Shown piece by piece: positions 1-10,666 of a stretch of 64,000 nt of DNA (position 1 is the first letter of the stretch; every line of letters starts with the position of its first letter). This stretch comes from Sipunculus nudus (Eukaryota > Annelida > Sipuncula > Golfingiida > Sipunculidae): NCBI GenBank assembly GCA_026874595.1, contig CM049308.1, positions 17,918,001 to 17,982,000 of the forward strand, read 5' to 3'. Made by a program: the position numbers and the translations under genes. Under the pieces are notes generated by a model. It worked only from the letters and a program-made list of their open reading frames with translations, was not told where the DNA came from and did no database searches.

Positions 1-921
1 TTTTCACTAGTCTTGGGGGTACTTTGGGGCCCCATAGCTCGAAAGATATAGGTAACAGAGACCTAATTTCTGGTTTCCATGGAGACTTTTCATAGGGCTG
101 TCAGAAAGTCAAGAATGAAGATTCTAGGTCCAGTCTTTAAGATTTGTGCCCTGTTAACAGATGTCCAAATTTTTAAAGGTCTAAAAAAAAAGAGAAAACA
201 ATTCATAAAAAATCGAAAAATACAGGTGGCGCCACCAGTCTGCAGAAACTGATGAAACATCTCATGATCAATATGTATGCCAAAAATCATGACCATCAGT
301 GATGTAGTTAATGAGATATTGAAGTTTTTGTATGAAATTTTTCACTATTCTGGGGGGGTACTTTGGGGCCCCATAGCTCGAAGGATATATGTAACAGAGA
401 CCTAATTTCTGGTTGCCATGGAGTTTTTTCATAGTTCTTTCAGAATGTCAAGAATGAAGATTCTAGGTCCAGTTTTTACGATTTGGCCCTGTTAACAGAT
501 GTCCACATTTTTAAAGGTCTCAAAAATAGAGAAAAAAAAATCGTAAAAAATAAAAAAATACAGGTGGCGCCCCCAGTCTGCAGGAAATGATGGAACATCT
601 CATGATCAATATGTATGCCACAAATCATGACCATCAGTGATGTAGTTAATGAGATATTGAAGTTTTTGTATGAAATTTTTCACTATTCTGGGGGGTACTT
701 TGGGGCCCCATAGCTCGAAGGATATGGGTAACAGAGACCTAATTCCAGGTTTCCAAGGAGATTTTTCATGGACCTCTCTGGATGTACAGTAAGAAGATTC
801 CAGGTCCAGCGGTTACGATTTGTGCCTTGTTAACAGACCCGGACAGCCGGACGGCCGGACGGACGACAGACAAAGAGTGATCGCTATAGCTTAGATGACT
901 TACAGTCAGCTGAGCTAAAAA
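1..921 (+). mobile_element. Modular hairpin-ended element, 3' part (copy A)
   Basis: Two full and one partial copy of a roughly 338-base module start near 1, 338 and 677, each with GGTACTTTGGGGCCCCATAG and two of them with GGTGGCGCCACC or a variant. They are followed by a GGACGGACGG-type tract (839-870) and the family's 3' hairpin (887-917, ending CAGCTGAGCTAAAAA). The 5' end lies outside the window. Confidence 0.8.
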
Positions 922-2385
922 TTGATGATGCTAGCTCCTGCCATTTTTGAGATAGGAACGGTTAACTAGAGACGACGCACTGACGCACAATGGACGACAC
1001 AGCAACACTGCATAAGCTCACAGGTGCGCTAAAAATCCGATAGAATTTTTTAGATGATAAATCTTTTGCAAAAAAATCAGTGATGGTAGCTCCTGCCCTT
1101 TTTGAGATAGCTATGACACACGGCGGAAGACGGACAATGCCACATAATTGCATAAGCTCACAGATTCGCTAAAAATGCAAACCAAGTTTTTTCAAACAGC
1201 TGAAAGATATAATTCAATAATATGGGAATTCTGCTTCTAGACATTGTGTCTAGACGTCTAGACACATTGTCTAGACACCCGCCAGAGCCAGGACAGTTGC
1301 CATGGTGATGTCTGGACCCCACCTGGTTGTACTGAGTGACCTCTTGACTTGGCTGCTGAAACTCAGCATGTTGTCAAATCTGTTTTCAAACACAGAATAC
1401 CTTTCTCAATTGGCTACACTGCTTTTTTAAAGCTGTATTTACCCAATCTATTCTTATAAAACTTGCAGAACCCTACCAAAGAATAATTCTTGTAAATTTT
1501 AAACCAATCAGCTTAACAGTTTCATCATAAATCAGTGTATAAGCTAGAAGAGTCTAAAATTACATTTTTGCTTGTAAAAAACAGATCAATGTAGGTGGCC
1601 CCGTCAATACCTCAATTTCATATATGACATACGTGACAAATATTGGTATAAAATTTGGTGATTATAGCTCTAACCGTTTCTGAGATTTTAATTTTAGTGT
1701 GCTTTTTTGGACAGATGACTAAGTTCAACCTCCTGTAACTTGGCCAAAAATCTCTGAACTGGAACCATTCGAACAAACTTGAGAAAGATTGCTCAAGGGA
1801 TCATTTATGTGAAATATTGGACAATTTGGCTGGACAGTTTCGGAGAAGAAGATTTTTAAAGCTTTTTTAGCTTTTCCCTTATTAAAATCTCAGAAAATGC
1901 AGTTGGAAAAAAAATAAACAAAATCTGATAGTGTTTTTCAGATAACTGTTTATTTGCAAAAAATTTGGTGATGCTAGCTCCTGCCATTTTTGAGATAGCT
2001 ATGGTTAACATACAGACGACGCACAACGCAAGATGGATGACGCTGCACCATCCCATAAGCTCACAGGTTCGCTAACAAGGGCTCCACAAAGCAGAGCATC
2101 CCCTTGCACGGGAGCATAATCATATGGGGTATATTATATAAGTTTGAAAATTATGAGGGCAAGTCTCTGACCTTGACCTTAGACCCTCTGACTTTGAACT
2201 CTATAGGGTTCTTCAATCATGTGTGGATGAGTCATGTGAAAGGTGAAAGGTTTAGGTGAAATGGTTTGGCTTAAAATCAATCCACAAGGCTATCCCGGAC
2301 GGACGGAATAACGGACGGACACACATGAACGGAGGCATAAATATATCCCCTCCTGCAACTTTGTTTTGAGGGGATGATAACATTA
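922..2385 (+). repeat. Mixed interspersed repeats
   Basis: This stretch lies in an intron of the FAM50 gene. It contains three end-like sequences of the form CATAAGCTCACAGGTTCGCT (about 1012, 1151 and 2056), each close to a block reading TAGCTCCTGCCATTTTTGAGATAG. A palindrome cluster lies at 1245-1266. From 2090 to 2385 there is a separate element with TGACCTTGACCTT, a GGACGGACGG tract and a terminal hairpin (ATCCCCTC ... GAGGGGAT). No exon is recognisable. Confidence 0.55.
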
Positions 2386-2651
2386 TCATCTCAGTATTCT
2401 CAGATTAGAGAAAATTACCGGATGAACTGGTCATTTATAGATTAATATATTTTAAGTGTTTCCACTTTCATTGTCAGTACTTGTTTTAAGGAAAGGATAT
2501 TTTCCTTGATATATTAACCCTATAAATCAAATCAAACAATGCTACAGTACTTAAGTTTGGATTTGTGTTTCTAACTTAATTTACAGGTAATATTCAAAGT
2601 GTCCTTGGTGACTTAATTGACAACCTACACATTTTTTTCTGCATTACTAAC

Positions 2652-4991
2652 CTAAACGTTTCTTTTTGCTTGGTATTTCAAAATATTCTTCCTCTTTTTC
2701 ATCATCATCATCTTCTTCTTCCTCTTCTTCTTCATCAATATTAAATGAAAGTGCAGATTTCTACAAATAACAGTAAGTGACCTATAGGTAATGATGCTTA
2801 GCTTAAATATATTTGCATCATAAAGAGCTTGTCTGCCAACATAATGCTTCAGTCACAGAACTATTTATGAACAATCTGCACAGTCACTGAGAAATAGATG
2901 AACAGCTACATAATAAGTAAGGATGGTTTATTCTGACTGGGATGTGTGGGTGATTATGCACTGCCTTTTTTTATAAGAAGAAGATAACCAGATAAATAAC
3001 CAGAATTAATTGTTATCACATGTTGTTGTTGACCATTTTGGATTTCAAGGTTTCTGCAAAATGGAAGGGGAAACATTGTGACAGTGAATCTCAATTATTT
3101 GGGTAGAAATATTAGATCCTGATAAACAGATCTCCTTATACCAGTAAAAGCATGAACCTATGGTTCTGTAAGGTATTTATCACCTGAACTCATGTTATAA
3201 TATCGGTCTGTTTTATTTTAAAGTAGGGCTTCAACTGCTAACCTGAAAGCTGTGGCTTTCTATAAAATATATGTAACAAAGTAACTACAGGCCAAGAAGA
3301 GGAAGGTGGTAGAGATGGCAGCATGTTTTAACAAGCAATACTATTCATGAATTAGTTAAAAAGCAACTAAACCAATCAAATGATTGTGCCAGCTCCCTGA
3401 ATGCAACCATACATATCACTGGATAAAAAAGTGGCAGAATAATAACTAGACTTTTTGTAACTGTCATATGACAGTCACAGATCTCCACCAATCCCCCACC
3501 AAGTTTCTCAACTGTTGGGTTTTCATACTGATCTCACATTTTATCTATCTGTAATAGTTTGAAAGAACTTTAGTTCTGTAAAACGTAAATGAAATTTGAT
3601 TGTTCCTTCTCGAGATGAGTTGAAAATGGTGACCTGCTAATTTTAATAATTTGCATATTAATTTGCAAATTAACTTAAAAATTTATAATAAAGGCAGAGC
3701 AATATAACCAGGATTTATAAAGGTGCTGTTATTTTCAGATCAACAGTCTTGTCATTGCAAACATTATGGACAATCTGACCAGTGATATAAAGGCTTGTAA
3801 ACTAGTGGTGGGCGTATCATCGAGTTTTATTGAAAGTCAGTCAGTTTGCTGCCACTTTCAAGCGCTAGATTACCAAAGGCAACTATCGATTACATCATAA
3901 TAATGATTTTTTTCTTCTCAGAATGCCTTTATGTTATAGGCAAAAATGATAATTCCATTTTTTACCACATTCCGTGCTTCATATAATGAGTCTGTCTTCC
4001 CAGATAAATTCTGTATGAAACTGAGTATGACACGGTAGATATGAGAACGGAGGACTTATTAAACTTATTATCTATGAACTCGCAGGGAGCTGCAGAATCG
4101 GCGGAGAATTTTCTAGCGAAATGTTCATTGCAAAATATTGGCGGGAAAGCGTTAAAATACTCCATAAATTCTCTAGGTCTATGCCAATTTTGCGAGATTC
4201 TCTTAGAAATAATCTATTCATCTGATGCCAGGTCCAGCTGTTTAGGCCGTCCTTAAAAATTTCTTTGTTTGGGCTAACCTGGCCAGTCGAGTATTTGGAT
4301 TTCAGCTGGAATTTTTTTGGACTAGTCTGCAATTTTTTTTTTTTTTTTTTTGGCATGATCTGCCCTAAGCGCACCTGGGCCCATAAAATCTGCCTTCATG
4401 TGCTAGAAAAACAGCCCCTTAATAGGCCTAACATTCTTAGATGCTCTTAAATTCCATTATGAAAGATATTACCCGACATTGCGGATCATTAAATTTGATC
4501 CTTAAAATTAGTCTTTATATGCAGAAGGATTGTTACACTCGTGCGCGAGAGGAGAATACCTGCCGGGGAAACGTAGGTACAGTTACACAGATAATTGTAT
4601 ATTTCTTTGATAATTGCTAATATTTGTCTGAACCCATTAATAATCGATCATCAGTCGGTTTGCTCAAACCGATGATCGATTATGAAAAAGGAACCAACTC
4701 CCACCACTATTGTAACCCTATCTATTTTCAGATGCCTGCACTCTTGTTGTTATGACATGTGAACTATTTTGTCTAATGTGTAATGTCTACAATTGTTATA
4801 TTAGATTTGATCGGCAATTTTGATTTTGGCTCCATCATAAGCAAATCTCATTAAAATTAATGATATAGCAGCAATGACAGCCAGTGGCATCAATTTTTCT
4901 TTCAGGGTGGGGGGATGACTTTGTTTATATACACACACACAGATACACATGTATATATATACCTTTTTCAACGTCTCTGAATGATATTCAA

Positions 4992-5064
<73 letters not shown>

Positions 5065-6264
5065 ATATATATATACATATATATATAAATATATATAATT
5101 AATATATTATATATATACTTAATCTTATTTCAAATAATTATAATGATTTAGAAAATAAGCTATTTTTTAATTCTAAGCAAGGTTTAGATATAACATTTTT
5201 TAGTAAATGGATCCAAAGTCTTTAATTCTAATTATTAATATATTTCATTTGCAATTTTATAATATTATTCTCTGAAAAGTGGGGGGGGGGGGATGATAAC
5301 ATGGACCATCCCCCCTTGCCAAAAAGTGGGGGGTATATATACCCCCCATCCCCCCCTATATTGACGCCCCTGATGACAGCTTGTTCTTTGAACAAAGCGA
5401 GAGCCCTACTCACATAACAATGTTATTAGTCTCCACTGCCTATCAAGTTATCATACACACCTGTTTGCGTTTGTGTTTTTCAGACTTTTGGTGCTTTTCT
5501 TCAAATCTCAGTCGGGCTGACTCTTTATCTTTCAACATCTGTAGCTCACGTTTTTTAATAACATCCTCCTGTTTAGCCTTCATCTCATCCAGAGTCACCA
5601 ACCCTAATAAGACATCACAATCACATATTTCTTTACAGTTTACAGTTTTATCTGACAACATGTTGTTTCAAATTTTTAACTATGTAGATTTACATCTGTC
5701 CTTGTATAAATCTGTATCACATTTATCACTGTACAGACTATTTTATAGCATTTTTAAAGTACATCACAAAGAAAACTTTTTTCAATTGTAAAAAATAAAG
5801 ATTTGCTAATAATATACATTTCATGTATGTAATTTTGTTTTTAAAATGGGAGTAAAATATAAATAAATTTTATTTGCACATTTAACAGTTTAAAATAATA
5901 TGAGCTAAGATTCAACCATGAATTTTAAAGTTTAAAGCAAATGGTAATCAAGCTTCAATATTATACAGGCAACAATAAATATATCTAAAGGATGTTGAGC
6001 AATTAAAGGGATCAGCTGTAACCTTTACTAGACAATAATCCAATACAAAATACAGATTCTTTTACCAATTGTGTCAGACTTGAGCTTCTGTTCAATGGCA
6101 TCATAATGGGCAGCAAATTTGTTGTTGATGTTTCCAATCTGCAGCTTTTCCTCTATTTGTTTTTTTTTTTGTTCAGCCTCCTCTTGTTCTTTCTGCCGTT
6201 TTTTCATCAGGTTAATGGCGCGTCCAGCCTCTTTTGCTGGTCCTTTGTAGTGAGCCATACTGAC
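2652..6264 (-). CDS. FAM50A: FAM50/XAP5 family nuclear protein, N-terminal part (gene runs off left edge)
   Basis: Three coding exons on the minus strand are visible: 6258-6066 (ATG at 6258), 5603-5461 and 2760-2652. The phases are compatible (1, then 0, then 1) and each boundary has GT/AG. The product opens MAHYKG, followed by a [10 protein letters not shown]-like block, a charged coiled-coil stretch, [12 protein letters not shown] and, across the first junction, [13 protein letters not shown]. The third exon encodes a long Glu/Asp run followed by a basic KKKR motif resembling a nuclear localisation signal. This order matches FAM50A/XAP5, a nuclear protein associated with the spliceosome. 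The conserved C-terminal XAP5 domain is absent; the last donor (phase 1, after KKKRL) points to exons left of base 1, and none is recognisable in 1-2651. A 3' splice acceptor (CTACACAG at about 6265-6272) lies just before the ATG, so the 5'UTR is probably split and a non-coding first exon lies to the right. The 2.7-kb second intron carries a long TA array and a poly-G repeat. The family call is confident; the start is well supported by family similarity. Confidence 0.93.
2761..5460 (-). other. FAM50 intron with microsatellites
   Basis: The intron is AT-rich. It contains a poly-T tract at 4329-4351, a small inverted repeat around ATCGATCATCAGTCGGTTTG at 4643-4682, an interrupted (TA)n array at 4996-5117, and a poly-G element at 5280-5390 (G12, then a palindromic GGGGGGTATATATACCCCCC). 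No coding exon is seen. Confidence 0.6.
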
Positions 6265-6430
6265 CTGTGTAGAAAGCATGAAGTAATATTATACTTGTAG
6301 AAATAGCCAATACACACCATCTGAGCCTGAGAGCAAGCAAGTCCAAGTCCGAGTCCTTCAGATTGAGTCTGAGTCCAAGTCCACCTTTCAGAGTCATTCT
6401 GAACCAGAGCCAAGGCCAAGTTCCATTCCA

Positions 6431-6680
6431 GGGCTCGACATTAATGATCAACTGCTTGCACAGGGCAAGTAAAAGTTCCAGAAAAAAAGTGAAAGGGCAA
6501 CTAGAAGTCTCCTCCTAACATACAACTTCACCCAAGTAAAGGCTTGAAAAAGGATCTTTGTGTCCTTGAATACAATCAATAAGATTTGTAGAGCAAGTAA
6601 AAATTCATGAAGGGCAAGTAAAAGCTAGATGTTACTTGCCCAACTGGGCAAGTACTTTCAAAAGTTAATGTCTATCCCTG
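6431..6680. mobile_element. hAT-like MITE with 7-bp target duplication
   Basis: The ends are inverted: GGGCTCGACATTAA at the left and TTAATGTCTATCCC(TG) at the right. The flanks repeat CATTCCA (6424-6430 and 6681-6687), a 7-base direct repeat that could be part of an 8-base hAT duplication. The inside is made of GGGCAAGTAAAAG-type repeats. It lies just upstream of FAM50 coding exon 1, in the probable 5'UTR intron. Confidence 0.6.
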
Positions 6681-7499
6681 CATTCCAATGCAAATATCTT
6701 TAAAAGCAATTCAAATGGAAATCCCAGGAAGGAGGCTTCTACTACCCCGTCCCTCTTCATCACTGCCACAGGAAGGGCATTAGTGAAAATCATTAAATAT
6801 TTCAAAACAGTCAAGACCAAGTTGTGGCACTATGGCAGACAGACAAAAATCTGTGGTAGATCAACCACTAGTTTCTTTTACCGAGCGGCAATCACATGAA
6901 ACTGCTACGCAGCGCCCTGATGACCTCATGTGTTGGGTGCCTGTCTGTGGGAGCTGGCCATTGGTTACAAGCAAGGTATTTCAGGAAGTGGTATGCATGT
7001 ATTACATTATCACCACTAACATGATGGCCCACTAAGCACAACATGTAATACAGGATATGATCGCTAATACCAAAACTCTTGTGTGTGGATGCAGTGAATG
7101 ACTGCCTGCCTGAAAAAGTGCAGGCAAACAACTAATGTCCTCTAGCATCCAGCTATGCTCCATAAGCAGCAGTTACATTATGTTCAACTATTCCCTACAC
7201 TAACCGCTGCAAGAAACCACTGTTACTGGTTGGGTTTGGACACCAGGCAGTGCTGTTTCTGTGGAATTCCCCCTGCATAATATTTGACCAATCACAATGC
7301 AGGTATCACCAACACAATCATATGTTCTCTGAGGTGCCGGTTGAATTGCACTGCGGTCAAAAGTGCTTGGTAGCACAGACTTTTTCCTGATGCAATCATC
7401 ACCTTTCAAGACAGTCCCTGCAGTTGCTGGAGTGGCCCGAGGTCAGTTACCCCCCCTGTTTGCATATTTCCTCTCTGCAGAGCAACAGGAGCACAAGTT

Positions 7500-7580
7500 T
7501 TTGTTTACATGCTGAGCCAATAAAATTTCTTTTACCAGATCTGCACAGTGCAGTCATCTTTGTTTACATGCTGAGCCAAT
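7500..7580 (+). repeat. Twin 22-bp direct repeat with forkhead-like and CCAAT motifs
   Basis: Two identical copies (7500-7521 and 7559-7580) read TTTGTTTACATG followed directly by CTGAGCCAAT. Each joins a forkhead core (TGTTTAC) to a CCAAT box with the same spacing. There is no recognisable gene start beside them. Confidence 0.5.
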
Positions 7581-9119
7581 CAGATTTTACCTTTCCCAGC
7601 GCAAACTGGCAGCTTGCCAAACCTGAAGAATCCCTCCATTTCTCACAGTGTGTGTAACCTCATATTTATTCAATAATCATATTGATCTAATAGAGTTCAT
7701 AGTATATATAAGCTAACAGCTTCCAGCTTCCATCTACACAAGAAACTGAATTAACAATATCCCGTATAATTGTACCCCACAGACTGAACAATCATGCTTG
7801 TAAACAGCACACTGGGACAACAGGGATGCAAAGTAGGCAGTACAAGGAAGCATGAGATTCCAAAATTTTGTCTTATCTGGAACCATTTGGTATAACCTTG
7901 GGGGTAAAAAACAGGTGCTATTTAAGCTGAAAATGTCCCCTTGTCTTAATTACATTTTGATGGTAATAAAAGATATACAAAACAAGCAATGTATGGTATG
8001 CAAATGTAAGTCTTCAGTGAAGTATATGAAAACATGTCATTTATATGAAAATTAGGCTAGCAGGGTATAAGTGAATGTTAGCCCTACTGCAGCTTCGAAG
8101 TTTGATGTATAATTTGGATGTACCTGTAAGAATTTGGAATACATGAGATTTAAATGCTTAGGGGTGAGAGCATGAGTTGTCTGAGAGTGAAACAACTTCT
8201 CAAGGATAACTGCATGAGACTTGGCATGGCCAAGACAGGCGTCCAACACACTACTCTTGTAAAATAATGTCAGATAACACTTCCTGCTTCATTTACCTAT
8301 TATGATATTAAGACTTTTATTGTAGCCATGTATCCATTGCCAGCAAAACAGATACCTGCCCAGAGAGGAGTGCCTAGAGCCAATGTTGTAAGATTTCATT
8401 TTGACTGACAGCTCAGTGGCCCAGCGACCAACCAGTTGATGAAGCAGGAAAAAAGTGGTAGTGTAATATGACCTGTTAATAGCTGTTATTTAGTAAGAGT
8501 ACCAACACATGGGATCACAGGAATCCTGCACAACAGTTCATACACTCTATCCCCTAGATACATGGAGTATGAGTTCTTTGGTTCTGTGTTACAACAGGAC
8601 CATAAGGGACAACTGGTTCTCAAAACAGCATGAGTATAGAATCCAATCTACATTTCAATCTGCCCAAGCTGACTCTAAACTTGCTAAAACCATCTAATAA
8701 TGTAAATATTACCCATGAATGGCTATTTAATAACTAACATTGAAGTATATTCATGTTCTCTCTGTAATATCTGCTTTTTATTTTACTTTATATGCTCATT
8801 TTTTACAATTCCTCACTGCTAGCAGTGCTTTGCAGGCCCTAATTGATGCATGTTACCATTTCACATGGGAGAATACACCCCTGTAAATAAGTGACATCTG
8901 GTGGACATTGCCGTAGTTATTCAGTCACAATAGTTTGAACAGAATTAAATATCCCCACTTGCCTCTCACAGAGCTTGTTCAGGATTGATCCTACATTCTA
9001 GAACATGAAAATATAAATAAACTGTCATTTCTCATTTTGTCATTTTTACCTCCTAACTGTTTATGCAGATGTCCCAACACTCATTTCACCTATTCTTACA
9101 TGAACTACCTGTCAGTATT

Positions 9120-9196
9120 AGATGTCCACTAGGTTGGGGATCGAACCTACAATCTCCAGATCAGATTCCTTCACGCTACTAACTGAGCCTTGAAGA
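9120..9196 (-). repeat. tRNA-derived SINE or tRNA pseudogene
   Basis: On the minus strand, a box A-like GGCTCAGTTAGTAGCG and a perfect box B (GGTTCGATCCC, 9147-9137) are spaced as in a tRNA gene, with a plausible T-arm (AGGTTCGATCCCCAACCT). Acceptor-stem pairing is poor, so this is a tRNA-derived SINE head rather than a functional tRNA. Confidence 0.55.
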
Positions 9197-10666
9197 CAAT
9201 ATACCAGTGAGTGTGATTTTGGTTCATTTACAGCTTCAAGTGAAGCCCCATCTATCGGCAATGAGCAACCATTTTGCATTTGAACAGCTTAATTTAACGT
9301 AAGGTGTGGGCTGCCGCCCGAATGACCCCACTCTAGTAGAGAACCCAGGTTCCCCGGACCCCTTATTCTCAACTAAAATGAACTCCAGGTATGAGAAAAA
9401 TCAAATACTGGCATTTCTCAGGAAAAATGATTGATGGGCTTTTGTAAGGAAACAATAATTTAGGTTTTGATCAAGTGGACATGTACGGCAATTCTGGATG
9501 GATGCCACTCTGGTTTACATTATACTTGCCTTCATGGCACAGCTGGATATGCACAGCTTCTGAGCATGCAATCTGTAATTCGAATCCACTTCTGTTATCA
9601 CATCTTTGCATGTTATTCTCAATATACTAATAATTATTTATTTCTCTCAAATTCCAGATAACAAACTGCAAAAACAACGGAGGTCATGAAACACAGAAAA
9701 TAACAAAGAATACTGAATAACTTAAAAAAAACTTTATGGTATGATTTTACAATAGGTGCAACACAAGTATCAAAATCAAACAGGAATGCCTGGGGCCTAA
9801 AACTGGTGATTAATAATGTTAATAGGTTCTCTTCTTTCGGTGCGACTTTACAATCAGTACCTACCGGTTAGGACTCCTTTATCCACAATGGATAAATGTA
9901 AAGTGTTCTAATGATAGGTCAAACTTACTCCTCTGTATGTTAATTGTACCCTATAGCCTTTTCACTAATATCTTAGCCCATAGTTAGCACATGGTTGCTG
10001 GTTCAAGAACCAGTGAAGAGCTTCACAATTGCATGATATGTGTACTAATAAATCATGAATTTCTCATTACAAGTTTCGCCACCAGACAGAGACACAGCAG
10101 ACAAACGAACAACAAACAAAAGCCACGTAGGCAATAATAGGCATAGACACCAAGAATTTTTTCTTGACAAGGCCATTTCCCGTAGGTGCTAATTCTACAG
10201 TCGCTCCCTTCTTTCTTGTGTGATACATATCTGTTCGACTTTTTACAAAAACTGACCTGTTTCACCGGAACTCACCGGAACTGACTTTAAAATATATTTA
10301 ATTAAATTTAAATTACATTATTTTTTATTTCTTTATTCTCAGACAATGTAAAACATATTGTTATACAGTAACAACACAACAAAACAAACATAATATTAAA
10401 TAAAATTCAAGGTTTTGTGAAATGATCATACAAAAAAGTACCTTATTTTTCCTTTTATGTTCGCTTGTAAATATTTGTTCAGTTGTAACATGATGTTTAA
10501 ATTTTCATGTAAAGCATGCAATTTCATGTTATATGCAATTTTCAATAATATTAAATTATTGTTTCCTCAGTAAAATTATAATATTTTCAGCAACTTTTCC
10601 AAAACGATTTTAAATTGTAAACAGAGTAGCTAATTCATTAAATAACAGTAATTCAGTGGATGAAAC

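Larger units (their letters stand above)
6688..10666. other. No gene recognised; scattered repeats
   Basis: Only small features are visible: the twin repeat at 7500-7580, the SINE-like unit at 9120-9196, and a block at 8310-8440 (TGTAGCCATGTA ... GACAGCTCAGTGGCC) that recurs around 18320-18690. A GC-richer piece at 10060-10275 contains good donor-like sites on the minus strand (CCGGTGAGT near 10275, ACAGGTCAGT near 10260) and could hold a 5'UTR exon of FAM50. That is speculation. Confidence 0.4.

Noticed and set aside
887-921. Canonical Helitron 3' end (hairpin plus CTRR followed by T)
   Set aside because: A hairpin and CTAA are present, but the next base is A in every copy, so a classical Helitron call is not supported; a Helentron/HINE-type assignment remains only a hypothesis.
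4801-5102. Open frames rich in Tyr-Ile repeats (also at 41710-41976, 42736-42969, 47594-47865)
   Set aside because: They are translations of (TA)n microsatellites, present on both strands, without coding character.
9120-9196. Functional tRNA gene
   Set aside because: Boxes A and B are present, but the acceptor stem does not pair well; better explained as a SINE head.
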